A stretch of DNA of 64,000 nucleotides, taken from positions 155,243-219,242 of the forward strand of contig NZ_JABULX010000003.1 of the NCBI RefSeq assembly GCF_013328345.1, in the 5' to 3' direction. How positions within the stretch are numbered: the stretch's first letter is position 1; each line of letters opens with the position of its first letter. Below the pieces are notes generated by a model. It was given only the letters and a program-made list of their open reading frames with translations, was not told the DNA's origin and searched no databases. This stretch comes from Marinifaba aquimaris (GTDB lineage: Bacteria; Pseudomonadota; Gammaproteobacteria; Enterobacterales; Alteromonadaceae). Of this stretch, positions 44,474 to 52,784 are shown piece after piece. A program made the translations under genes and the position numbers.

Positions 44474-44815
44474 ATGACAGAGAGTAAATCTAAACTCGCT
44501 TCTAAATGGGCCAGTAACACCAAGGCGCTTAAAGCAGTACAAGTTGCATTTGATATGGACGAAAAACTGCAATACGTTATCCGCCGAGAAGCGATTGATG
44601 CTGGTGTTGGTCCAACCGATCAAATTCGTACTATTTTAGCTTTACCTCAGAACAAACGCCCAAAACGTCCACGTTTGACGGTGTCTTTATCACCTGATGA
44701 TTACAATACACTGGCAGAACGCTATGGTATTGATGCAGAAGACCAACTCGAAATTAAAAAAAGAGTAATGGCAGAGTTGGTTGATTACGCAACTGATCAG
44801 GTAGATAAATATTAA
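44474..44815 (+). CDS. Small protein of unknown function, possible ribbon-helix-helix
   Basis: A 113-residue protein without signal or membrane segment. The N-terminal half is basic/helical (KLASKWASNTKALKAVQVAFDM). The C-terminal half PRLTVSLSPDDYNTLAERYGIDAEDQLEIKKRVMAELVDYA looks like a ribbon-helix-helix DNA-binding fold: a strand TVSLS followed by two helices. That reading is by eye only. It lies 11 bp after the DUF2491 gene, so it is probably co-expressed. It could be the regulator acting on the nearby twin palindromes, but nothing in the sequence proves it. Confidence 0.6.
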   Translation: MTESKSKLASKWASNTKALKAVQVAFDMDEKLQYVIRREAIDAGVGPTDQIRTILALPQNKRPKRPRLTVSLSPDDYNTLAERYGIDAEDQLEIKKRVMAELVDYATDQVDKY

Positions 44816-44831
44816 ATAGCCCTTTTCTATT

Positions 44832-45656
44832 TTGCTTTCTAACAAGATTCAAGGTCAACACACGCGTGGTAAAACTGCGCGTAATCGCCTCCGACAAATC
44901 GATGTATTAACGCTTAGATATGACGCTAACGTCATTACTCGCCAAGATGGTCTATTCAACCAAGCCAAATGGTGCGATTTAGGATACGGAGCCGAGCCAG
45001 TCACTACGCTTGAAAGTGCAGCTCGCTTTCGCCAGCGCCGAGCGAATTTACCTGTGCTTGGGATTGAAATTGATCCTGACCGTGTGGCTTTAGCATCACA
45101 GTTTGCCGACCAGTACACTTCATTTCGGGTGGGAGGGTTTAACTTCTCCTTGCTACCAAAAGAAAAAATTCGCGCTATTCGCGCTTACAACGTATTGAGG
45201 CAATACGAAGAGCAAGCTGTTATTGATGCTTATGATGCGATGAGTGAGCGGATCCTACCACAAGGTTTATTAGTGGAAGGGACATGTAACCCGTTTGGCC
45301 AATACAGTGTGACAAATATGGTCAGACGCTTAGCTAAGCCAAATAGCCAAGGTAAATTATGGCATATTGAAGCAATGGTATTTGCATACAGGTTCAAAAC
45401 CCCCTTCGACCCTATTGATTTTCAAACGGTACTACCTAAAAACTTGATCCACAAAATGGTTCCTGGGCAGCCAATTAATGATTTTTTTTCCGAGTGGAAA
45501 AACCAAGCTCAGCTCAATGCGCATTTAAAAACTTGGGGCCATAGGCAGTGGTTTGTAGGGATTGCCAAAGCTTTGAAAGCACAGGGATATCATATTGATT
45601 GCCACCCTTGGTATTTGCGCCATGGTTTTTTGGTTTGGAAAAATCCTCAGATTTAA
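44832..45656 (+). CDS. Class I SAM-dependent methyltransferase-like protein
   Basis: A 274-residue protein. The glycine motif WCDLGYGAEPVTTLESAARFR (about 47-67) and the acidic VLGIEIDPDRV after it are a SAM-binding Rossmann start; RGKTARNRLRQIDVLTLRY precedes it. The combination RGxTxxNRLRxxD plus LGYGAxPxTTxE resembles a methyltransferase group common in Actinobacteria (from memory). The only plausible start is TTG at 44832 (an ATT lies one codon before), after an in-frame stop at 44817; no ribosome binding site is clear. It follows the small unknown gene by 16 bp. Substrate unknown. Confidence 0.72.
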   Translation: MLSNKIQGQHTRGKTARNRLRQIDVLTLRYDANVITRQDGLFNQAKWCDLGYGAEPVTTLESAARFRQRRANLPVLGIEIDPDRVALASQFADQYTSFRVGGFNFSLLPKEKIRAIRAYNVLRQYEEQAVIDAYDAMSERILPQGLLVEGTCNPFGQYSVTNMVRRLAKPNSQGKLWHIEAMVFAYRFKTPFDPIDFQTVLPKNLIHKMVPGQPINDFFSEWKNQAQLNAHLKTWGHRQWFVGIAKALKAQGYHIDCHPWYLRHGFLVWKNPQI

Positions 45657-45711
45657 CTTTGCCTTAGTGTTATTATTTCGCCTTTAAATTTATCAGATTG
45701 CTCAACTATCT

Positions 45712-46992
45712 ATGCATCGCTTGCTTTATAGCCTTTTATGGTTTTTGTTAACGCCATTTTTGCTGTTAAAACTTTTCTTAAGATCGCGCAAAAACCCAGC
45801 TTACAGACAACGTATTGCTGAGCGTTTTGCATTCGTCAATTACCCTGTAAAAACCAATCAACCCCGCGCATTGTTTCACCTCGTTTCTGTCGGAGAAACT
45901 TTAGCTGCTATTGATATCGTTCAGGCTTTTATCAAAAAGTACCCTGATTATGAAATTATTATTACCTCTACCACGCCAACGGGCTCAGATAGAGTCAAGG
46001 CTGCATTTGGTGATAAGGTGCAAAATTACTATTTGCCTTTTGATTATGCGTTTGCACAAAGACGTTTGTTAAAACAGTTAGCGCCAGATTTAATTGTCTT
46101 AATGGAAACTGAACTTTGGCCGAATACGCTGCATTATGCCGATAAGTACCAAATTCCAACTGTGCTGATGAATGCAAGGCTGTCTGAACGCTCGTTAAAG
46201 GGCTATCAAAAACTCGTCACATTAAGCGCAAAAATGATGGCACAAATTAGTTTCGTTTCAGCCCAATACGAAGCTGATGGCAATCGTTTTATCGAGTTAG
46301 GTTTAGATAAAGCTAAGCTGCAAATCGCAGGTAGCTTAAAGTTCGATATCAAAGTGAAAGATGAATGGCTGCACAAAGCGCGAACCTTGAATCAAGTTTG
46401 GCAAACAGCTGAGCGCTTTATTTGGTTAGCAGCCAGCACTCATAAAGGAGAAGATGAGAAAATTTTAGCTGCCCATCAAGCTTTATTAAAAGTTGATCCC
46501 AATGCTGTTTTGATTTTAGTTCCACGCCACCCTGAGCGTTTTGAGTCTGTTTTTCAGCTCTCAGCTAAACGTTTTGCAACGATCAAGCGTTCAACAGAAC
46601 AGACTGTTCAAGATTGCCAAGTGATTATTGGTGATTCTATGGGGGAGATGATGGCTTATTATCAGGTTGCTGATTTAGCATTTGTCGGTGGTAGCCTAGT
46701 AGAACACGGCGGTCATAACCCATTAGAGCCAGCTGCACTGAAAAAGCCCATATTGTCTGGCCCCCACGTGTTTAATTTTGAACATATCTTTGAGCAGTTA
46801 GTGGCGGTTAACGGGGCGTTAATGTGTAAAAGCAGCGAAGATTTAGCCGAAAAAGTGATTCAACTTAACCAAAACCAGAACCAACGAGATGATTTAGGTC
46901 GTGCTAGTCATCTGCTTTTAGCCCAATTAGGTGGAGCGACAGATAAAACCTTGTCATTATTAAGTAAATACTTAGAACCTGAATCAAATTAG
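45712..46992 (+). CDS. waaA: WaaA (KdtA), Kdo transferase
   Basis: A 426-residue glycosyltransferase (GT30) with N-terminal membrane anchor (about 1-22). Blocks: LVSVGETLAAIDIVQAF, ITSTTPTGSDRV, LMETELWPNTLHYA, ASTHKGEDEKILAAHQALL, LVPRHPERFESV and GGSLVEHGGHNPLEPAALKKPILSGPHVFNF. It adds Kdo residues to lipid IVA on the cytoplasmic face. Length and motifs match E. coli WaaA (425 aa). Confidence 0.96.
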   Translation: MHRLLYSLLWFLLTPFLLLKLFLRSRKNPAYRQRIAERFAFVNYPVKTNQPRALFHLVSVGETLAAIDIVQAFIKKYPDYEIIITSTTPTGSDRVKAAFGDKVQNYYLPFDYAFAQRRLLKQLAPDLIVLMETELWPNTLHYADKYQIPTVLMNARLSERSLKGYQKLVTLSAKMMAQISFVSAQYEADGNRFIELGLDKAKLQIAGSLKFDIKVKDEWLHKARTLNQVWQTAERFIWLAASTHKGEDEKILAAHQALLKVDPNAVLILVPRHPERFESVFQLSAKRFATIKRSTEQTVQDCQVIIGDSMGEMMAYYQVADLAFVGGSLVEHGGHNPLEPAALKKPILSGPHVFNFEHIFEQLVAVNGALMCKSSEDLAEKVIQLNQNQNQRDDLGRASHLLLAQLGGATDKTLSLLSKYLEPESN

Positions 46993-47000
46993 GTTATAAT
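46972..47000 (+). promoter_or_regulatory. Promoter of the cytochrome c5 gene
   Basis: TTAGAA (46972-46977), 17-bp spacer, perfect TATAAT (46995-47000). The -35 is inside the last codons of waaA and the -10 directly follows its stop. The leader of about 65 nt contains AT-only alternating runs that could fold. Confidence 0.55.
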
Positions 47001-47073
47001 CACAGCAATTTTAAAATTTTTAAAAATTGAAAGGCGTTTAGTGCCTTAAAAAATAAGATCCACGGAGAATGCA

Positions 47074-47469
47074 GTGAGTCAGTCTAAATTCGTATTATCT
47101 GCAGCATTAGCTGCCTTATTCAGTGCCAGTGTTATGGCTTCTGATAATGATTTAAGCCAAAAAGCCGTTAAAGAACGTACTATGCCAATTGGCTCTGTAC
47201 ACGTAGCGGGTGCTGCACCTGCTAACGCAGCAGCGCGTTCAGGTTCAGATGTTTACAACACTTATTGTATGGCTTGTCACGGTTCTGGCGTGATGAATGC
47301 GCCTAAAGCTTTTGATGAAGCAGCATGGGCTCCACGTGTAGAAAAAGGTTTAGATACTATCCTTAAAAGCGCTATCTCAGGTATTGGTATGATGCCTGCG
47401 AAGGGTGGTTGTATGGATTGTTCAGACGATGAAATCAAAGCTGCAATCGAACACATGTTAGGTAAGTAA
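47074..47469 (+). CDS. Cytochrome c5 (small monohaem c-type cytochrome)
   Basis: A 131-residue secreted protein: signal peptide ending SVMA (about 22), haem site CMACH near residue 67, the c5-type disulfide segment GGCMDCSDDE near 110, and Met ligand in GIGMMPAKGG. Small c5 cytochromes carry electrons from the bc1 complex to oxidases or peroxidases, so it may serve petABC and possibly the MauG-type peroxidase in this window. Start codon GTG with CGGAGAA upstream. Confidence 0.9.
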   Translation: MSQSKFVLSAALAALFSASVMASDNDLSQKAVKERTMPIGSVHVAGAAPANAAARSGSDVYNTYCMACHGSGVMNAPKAFDEAAWAPRVEKGLDTILKSAISGIGMMPAKGGCMDCSDDEIKAAIEHMLGK

Positions 47470-47496
47470 TCGTTTTTACTTACTCAATGACCTGAT

Positions 47497-47535
47497 TAAA
47501 AAAGCCGTGTGAATTATCTTCACACGGCTTTTTTG
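47497..47535. terminator. Bidirectional terminator between cytochrome c5 and pepO
   Basis: AAAAAAGCCGTGTGAA-TTATC-TTCACACGGCTTTTTT: a perfect long stem with A- and T-runs, usable from both strands. Confidence 0.92.
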
Positions 47536-47550
47536 TTGCTAAAATGCAGC

Positions 47551-47576
47551 AAAAGCTAGCGAGTGCTAGCTTTTTT
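47551..47576. terminator. Second tandem terminator between cytochrome c5 and pepO
   Basis: AAAAGCTAGC-GAGT-GCTAGCTTTTTT directly after the first terminator. It acts on plus-strand read-through and, with a shorter T-run, on minus-strand transcripts leaving pepO. Confidence 0.82.
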
Positions 47577-47585
47577 CATCTATGT

Positions 47586-49661
47586 CTACCAGATTTTTAC
47601 ACGCTCCTCTGGTGCGATATACATATTATCGCCTTCTTGCACATCAAATGCTTGGTAGAACGCAGGCATATTACCAATGATGCCAATTACACGATATTCA
47701 CTTGGTGAGTGTGGATCTGTCATTAAACGACGACGTAGCTCTTCATCGCGATATAAACGACGCCATATCTGTGCCCAGCCCATAAAGAAGCGCTGTTCGC
47801 CAGTATAGCCATCCATAACAGGTGACGGTTGGCCTTGAAGTGAAATTTGGTAGGCGCGATAAGCAACCGAAAGACCACCTAAATCACCTATATTTTCACC
47901 TAGGGTGAATTGACCATTCACATTCGCATCTTCAAATGGTTGGTAGGCATCGAATTGAGCGGCTAACTGGTCACCGCGTTTTTTAAATTCAACTAAATCT
48001 GATTCTTGCCACCAGTTGTTTAAATTACCGTTGCCATCATATTTTGCACCTTGGTCGTCAAAACCGTGGCCCAGCTCATGGCCGATAACTGCGCCAATCC
48101 CACCGTAGTTAACCGCATCTTCAGCTTCCATATTGAAAAATGGTGGTTGTAAAATAGCTGCAGGGAATACAATTTCATTATTTACAGGGTTGTAGTAAGC
48201 ATTGACGGTTTGTGGAGTCATGTACCACTCACTGCGATCAACGGGTTGGCCAATTCGCGATGTGTATTCTTGTGTTAACCAAGCATAGTAACGTTTGTAG
48301 TTACCCACTAAATCATCCGCTTTAATCTCAAGTGCTGAATAGTCTTTCCATTTATCTGGATAACCTATTTTAGGGGTAAATGCGGCTAGCTTAGCTTGCG
48401 CTGCTTTTTTCGTTTCATCAGACATCCACTCAAGCTCATCAATTGCTTGGCTGTAAGCTTGGATTAAGTTATCGACAAGCTGTTTCATTCTCGCTTTGGC
48501 TTCTGGCTTGAAATGTTCTTTGACGTATAAGCGACCTAAAATCTCACCTATGATACCATTGGCATTATCAACGGCTTTTTTCCAGCGGGGTTTCTGCTCA
48601 GTAATACCGCTGAGAGTTGTTGAGCGAAAAGCAAATCGGCGATCAACTAAAGCCTTATTCAACAATGAAGCTTTACCATCAACATAGTGAAAGCTTAAAT
48701 AGTCTTTCCATACCTGCACATCATTGTTTGATACCGCTTTACCTAGTCCTTCAAAAAATGAAGGTTGTCTAACGATCACGTCTTGTGCTTTATCAAAGCC
48801 AATGCCTCGTGAGATCTCGGCCCAGTGGATATCTTTACCTAACAAAGCATCGAACTCAGCCGTACTCATCTTGTTATAAACTTTGTTGGCATCACGGCTT
48901 TCTGTTCGAGTCCATTGCGACTCTGCAAGTTGCGTCTCTAGCGCTAATACGTTTTTTGCTGCTTGTGTTGGGTTTTTATGCCCCACCGCTTTTAGCATAT
49001 CTGCTATGTAGGCCGTGTATTCGTTGCGGAAATTAACAAATTTCTCTTCTGTTTTGAGGTAGTAGTCGCGATCGGGTAAACCCAAGCCTGACTGAGTGAA
49101 ATAAAGGGCGTTGATTTCAGATTGTTTAGCATCGTTATTTACAAACCAGCCCAGCGGTGTATGCACGCCTTTGGTATCAAATTTAGCCATAGTTGCAATG
49201 AGTTCTGGCTTAGAAGAAATTTGTGCAATTTGCGCTAGATCATCCGCAATAGGGCTAATGCCTAATTCTTCGGCTAATGCTTGGTTCATATAAGCACGGT
49301 AAAAGTCACCGAGTTTTTGGCTATCTGAACCTTTTGCTGCAGGCTCTGCTGCTGCTTTTTCGATGATAGCTTTCATCGCTTGTTGAGAATCTTCATAAAG
49401 GCCTGTAAATGAACCATAGTTAGATTTATCCGCAGGAATTTTTGTATTTGCTAGCCATTGACCATTTACAAAGCGATAGAAGTCATCTTGTGGCTTAACG
49501 GATAAGTCCATATTTGCCAGTTCTATACCTGATACATAGTTTGCGACAGGCGTTATTTGGTTAGCATTGGTTTGAGTGGATGTTGTACTGTTGTTGGCAT
49601 TACAAGCGGTTAACCCTAGCGCCAGTACAATGCTGGCTGATAAGTAACTGATTTTGTTCAT
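47586..49661 (-). CDS. pepO: M13 family metallopeptidase, lipoprotein (PepO/neprilysin-like)
   Basis: A 691-residue lipoprotein: lipobox GLTAC (Cys20), the M13 N-terminal domain (about 50-440) and the catalytic C-terminal domain with HELGH at 528-532. The third zinc ligand is in ENIGDLGG, and NAYY NPVNNEIVFPAAILQPPFF and AEERVKIW are typical neprilysin-family blocks. It should cleave oligopeptides at the periplasmic or outer-membrane surface. It lies downstream of rep on the same strand, separated by a terminator. Confidence 0.93.
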   Translation of the reverse strand: MNKISYLSASIVLALGLTACNANNSTTSTQTNANQITPVANYVSGIELANMDLSVKPQDDFYRFVNGQWLANTKIPADKSNYGSFTGLYEDSQQAMKAIIEKAAAEPAAKGSDSQKLGDFYRAYMNQALAEELGISPIADDLAQIAQISSKPELIATMAKFDTKGVHTPLGWFVNNDAKQSEINALYFTQSGLGLPDRDYYLKTEEKFVNFRNEYTAYIADMLKAVGHKNPTQAAKNVLALETQLAESQWTRTESRDANKVYNKMSTAEFDALLGKDIHWAEISRGIGFDKAQDVIVRQPSFFEGLGKAVSNNDVQVWKDYLSFHYVDGKASLLNKALVDRRFAFRSTTLSGITEQKPRWKKAVDNANGIIGEILGRLYVKEHFKPEAKARMKQLVDNLIQAYSQAIDELEWMSDETKKAAQAKLAAFTPKIGYPDKWKDYSALEIKADDLVGNYKRYYAWLTQEYTSRIGQPVDRSEWYMTPQTVNAYYNPVNNEIVFPAAILQPPFFNMEAEDAVNYGGIGAVIGHELGHGFDDQGAKYDGNGNLNNWWQESDLVEFKKRGDQLAAQFDAYQPFEDANVNGQFTLGENIGDLGGLSVAYRAYQISLQGQPSPVMDGYTGEQRFFMGWAQIWRRLYRDEELRRRLMTDPHSPSEYRVIGIIGNMPAFYQAFDVQEGDNMYIAPEERVKIW

Positions 49662-49825
49662 AAACGACTCTTAGCTGAAATTTTTTTGATGTAGCAAGCA
49701 GGACAATATATCCGCCGTAACACGTTTTTATGCTGATTTTACGTCAATGGTTTGTTGACGAGGTTTTTGAAGGGAAGTTTTTGTTAGCGATTTATCGACA
49801 TTTCGTAAATAATTCGCCACTTTTA

Positions 49826-49856
49826 AAAGCAGAATAGGGGTTAACTATTCTGCTTT
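49826..49856 (-). terminator. Terminator overlapping the rep stop codon
   Basis: On the minus strand AAAGCAGAATAG-TTAACCC-CTATTCTGCTTT is a perfect 12-bp stem that includes the rep stop codon in its loop, followed by TAAAAG. The T-run is short but the stem itself ends in TTT. Confidence 0.6.
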
Positions 49857-51859
49857 AAGATATCTCTTAAGTTTGCGATGGCGGTTGCACCTTTTTCTTT
49901 TCGCTGTTCTTCAGTTTGCTTGCGTTTACCCAGTTGCCACTCTAAATCATTTTGCGGAAGCTCGTGTAAAAAACGGCTCGGTTCTGGGCGAACCAGCTCA
50001 CCAAATTGGCGACGCTCTTTAACTAAGGTAAAGGTTAATTCTTGTTGGGCCCGTGTAATACCCACATAGGCTAAACGACGCTCTTCTTCTTCGTTGTCTT
50101 CATCAATACTCACTTGGTGAGGTAATAAACCCTCTTCCATACCAACCATAAAGACATAAGGAAACTCTAGACCTTTAGATGCGTGCAGTGTCATCAGCTG
50201 TACTTGATCGGCTTCGTCTTCATCTTCACCGCGTTCCATCATGTCTCTAAGGGTTAAACGCGTCACGACTTCTTTTAATGTCATCGCATCGTTGTTGGCA
50301 TCACCTTCTAGCATTTGAGTGATCCAACCAAACAATTGGCTGACATTTTTCATTCGCATTTCCGCTGCTTTTGCACTTGGAGAGGTTTCGTATAACCACT
50401 CTTCATAACGTGCGCCTTTGATCATATCGCGTACTGCGTGAATGGGCTCGCCGCGCTCTGCTTGATCATCCAGCTCGACTAGCCAGCGAGTAAAGGCTTG
50501 TAATGTTTCTAAGCGTTTACCAGAAAGCACATTAGCTATTTCTGGTTCAAAGCTTGCTGCAAACATACTGATGTGCTTTTGATTAGCCAGCTCGCCTAGT
50601 TTCTCTAGGGTGGCTGGTCCAATCTCGCGTCGCGGTGTATTAACAATACGAATAAAAGAGTTATCGTCATCTGGATTGACCAAGACTTTTAAGTAAGCCA
50701 TGATATCTTTGATTTCAGCACGGGAGAAAAACGACTGACCACCACTAATTTTGTAGGGAATACGGTTGGTCATCAAAGCCTTTTCAAATACTCGAGATTG
50801 ATGATTACCGCGGTATAGAATAGCGTAGTCTTTATAGCTGGTTTTTTTCATAAAGCGCTGAGAAATAATCTCGGCAATCACGCGCTCTGCTTCATTCTCT
50901 TCGTTTTTAGCTGTCAGTACTCTTAGCGGCTCACCATATTGTAAGTTGGCTTTTAGCTTTTTGTCGTAAACGTGGGGGTTATTGGCAATTAAAATATTGG
51001 CTGCGTGTAAGATGCGTCCGTATGAACGGTAGTTATCTTCTAGTTTAATTAGCCTTAAGCGCGGGAAATCTTCTTTTAGCAACACCAAGTTTTGTGGTTT
51101 TGCGCCACGCCAACTGTAGATGGATTGGTCATCATCTCCTACTACGGTAAATAAGCCACGACGCCCCACTAGTAACTTAACTAACTCATACTGGCTTGAG
51201 TTGGTGTCTTGATATTCATCTACTAGCAAATAGCGAATACGGCGTTGCCATCTCTGTTGAGCTTCTTCATTGTTTTTAAAGAGCATCGTGGGCACTAAGA
51301 TCAAGTCATCAAAGTCAAATGCGTTATAAGCTTGCAGCAGTTTGTTGTATTGCTCATAGCATTGCGAAAAGTAGACTTCATCTGGTGTTTGGGCTCTAGC
51401 TTGAGCTTGCTTGGGTAAAACGAGGTCGTTTTTCCAGTTTGAAATGGTACTTTGCAATAATCTCAGTTTATCTTTATCACCCTCTAACACTTTTTCTGTT
51501 AGTTCTTTGAGCAAAGACATACTGTCTTGATCATCAAACAGAGAAAAGCCTGATTTAATGCCCAAGGTTTTAAATTCTTTTTTGATGATTTCCAAACCTA
51601 AGGTGTGGAATGTTGAGACAATTAAGCCGCGACCTTTCCCTTTAGGTAGGGTTTGTGCAACCCTTTCTTTCATCTCTTTTGCTGCTTTGTTGGTAAAGGT
51701 TACAGCTGCAATATTTTTAGCATCGTAACCACAGTTCAAAATCATATGGGCGATTTTATTTGTGATTACTCTCGTTTTACCTGAACCTGCTCCAGCTAAT
51801 ACCAGACATGGGCCAGTGACATATTCGACCGCTTCTTGTTGGGCTGGATTGAGTTTCAT
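49841..51859 (-). CDS. rep: Rep, ATP-dependent DNA helicase
   Basis: A 672-residue UvrD/Rep superfamily 1A helicase, length as E. coli Rep (673 aa). Walker A GAGSGKT at 23-29, motif Ia FTNKAAKEM, motif [12 protein letters not shown], motif [17 protein letters not shown], motif IV LEDNYRS, motif [19 protein letters not shown], motif [13 protein letters not shown] UvrD would be longer with a different C-terminus. Rep is the replisome accessory helicase that removes protein roadblocks. The ATG at 51859 matches homologues; the frame extends 15 codons upstream. Confidence 0.96.
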   Translation of the reverse strand: MKLNPAQQEAVEYVTGPCLVLAGAGSGKTRVITNKIAHMILNCGYDAKNIAAVTFTNKAAKEMKERVAQTLPKGKGRGLIVSTFHTLGLEIIKKEFKTLGIKSGFSLFDDQDSMSLLKELTEKVLEGDKDKLRLLQSTISNWKNDLVLPKQAQARAQTPDEVYFSQCYEQYNKLLQAYNAFDFDDLILVPTMLFKNNEEAQQRWQRRIRYLLVDEYQDTNSSQYELVKLLVGRRGLFTVVGDDDQSIYSWRGAKPQNLVLLKEDFPRLRLIKLEDNYRSYGRILHAANILIANNPHVYDKKLKANLQYGEPLRVLTAKNEENEAERVIAEIISQRFMKKTSYKDYAILYRGNHQSRVFEKALMTNRIPYKISGGQSFFSRAEIKDIMAYLKVLVNPDDDNSFIRIVNTPRREIGPATLEKLGELANQKHISMFAASFEPEIANVLSGKRLETLQAFTRWLVELDDQAERGEPIHAVRDMIKGARYEEWLYETSPSAKAAEMRMKNVSQLFGWITQMLEGDANNDAMTLKEVVTRLTLRDMMERGEDEDEADQVQLMTLHASKGLEFPYVFMVGMEEGLLPHQVSIDEDNEEEERRLAYVGITRAQQELTFTLVKERRQFGELVRPEPSRFLHELPQNDLEWQLGKRKQTEEQRKEKGATAIANLRDILKQNS

Positions 51860-51968
51860 TGGGGCAACCTGAGCTAAATAAATAAAGGGCGCGCATTTTA
51901 ACAAAACCGATGTAAAAAACTAATAGTGCAGGGACGCTATTTTTTAGAAGTTTACTTTTAGGAGAGTA

Positions 51969-51989
51969 GGCCATAACGAGGTTATGGCC
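51969..51989. terminator. Stem-loop after the dprE2 homologue
   Basis: GGCCATAAC-GAG-GTTATGGCC is a perfect 9-bp stem with a 3-nt loop, 12 bp beyond the dprE2-like stop codon on the minus strand. No T-run follows on either side, so it may be a weak or Rho-aided end of the operon. Confidence 0.5.
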
Positions 51990-52001
51990 AGAAAATAGAG
52001 A

Positions 52002-52742
52002 CTACAGTGATAGCTTCTTGAAAATAAATTCAGGAATGTTGCGGATGATTAACATAATCAACGCCCAAAAACCTGGGGTGTATAGTGTTTTACTTTTACC
52101 TTTATCAACGGCATTACTGATGTCTTTAGCTACTTTTTCTGGTGTCGCCCAAAGCGCGCCTTTTTTAAAGTCAGCTGTCATTGGGGTATCGACAAAGCCT
52201 GGTTTGATATCAATCACCTTTACGCCAGATTTATCTAAGCGGTTTCGCAATCCTTGCAAGAAAGTAGAAACCATAGCTTTTGCACTGCCATAGAGGTAGT
52301 TCGACTGTCGACCGCGATCACCTGCAACTGATGTAATACAAGCGATTGTGCCTGATTTTTGTTGCTCCATACGGTTAGCGATATCCGTCATCAATGCGAT
52401 AGAGCTTGTTGCATTGATGCGAATTTCTTTAAGTGCCAGTTCGACATCTGTTTGACAAGCCGTTTGGTCGGGTAACGTTCCGTGAGCAATTAAAGCTAAG
52501 TCAAGTTGATCAAACTGGTCAAAGACATCTTCAATGATAGGGGCGTGAGCCATAAAGTTCGTCACATCGAGCTCAGCAGTAGTCACCGAATGAGCGCCTC
52601 TAATGGTTAAATCTTTGGCTAAGGTATCGAGTTTTTCACCATCTCTAGCAACAAGAAAAAACGAACAAGCACGATTAGCATATTGTTTTGCTACTGCTTG
52701 TGCCATTGCAGAATTAGCGCCAATTATTAAAATATTCTTCAT
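52002..52742 (-). CDS. dprE2: DprE2-like decaprenylphosphoryl-2-keto-pentose reductase (SDR)
   Basis: A 246-residue short-chain dehydrogenase. The NAD(P) motif is GANSAMA at 8-14 (last Gly of the usual GxxxGxG replaced). Catalytic Ser138, Tyr151 and Lys155 are in ITSVAGDRGRQSNYLYGSAK. The C-terminus RNIPEFIFKKLSL matches the IPxxIFRKLPI end of mycobacterial DprE2. With DprE1 it epimerises C2 of lipid-linked ribose: it reduces the 2-keto intermediate to arabinose. It is 42 bp after the dprE1 homologue in the same direction. The exact sugar is inferred from homology. Confidence 0.86.
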   Translation of the reverse strand: MKNILIIGANSAMAQAVAKQYANRACSFFLVARDGEKLDTLAKDLTIRGAHSVTTAELDVTNFMAHAPIIEDVFDQFDQLDLALIAHGTLPDQTACQTDVELALKEIRINATSSIALMTDIANRMEQQKSGTIACITSVAGDRGRQSNYLYGSAKAMVSTFLQGLRNRLDKSGVKVIDIKPGFVDTPMTADFKKGALWATPEKVAKDISNAVDKGKSKTLYTPGFWALIMLIIRNIPEFIFKKLSL

Positions 52743-52784
52743 AGTTTTTATTAACCTTTACACAAGGTTATACCTTACGGTTTT

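Noticed and set aside
46993..47060. AT-rich near-palindrome before the cytochrome c5 gene as an operator.
   Set aside because: The arms are only A and T and not exactly symmetric; such patterns are expected by chance in AT-rich leaders.
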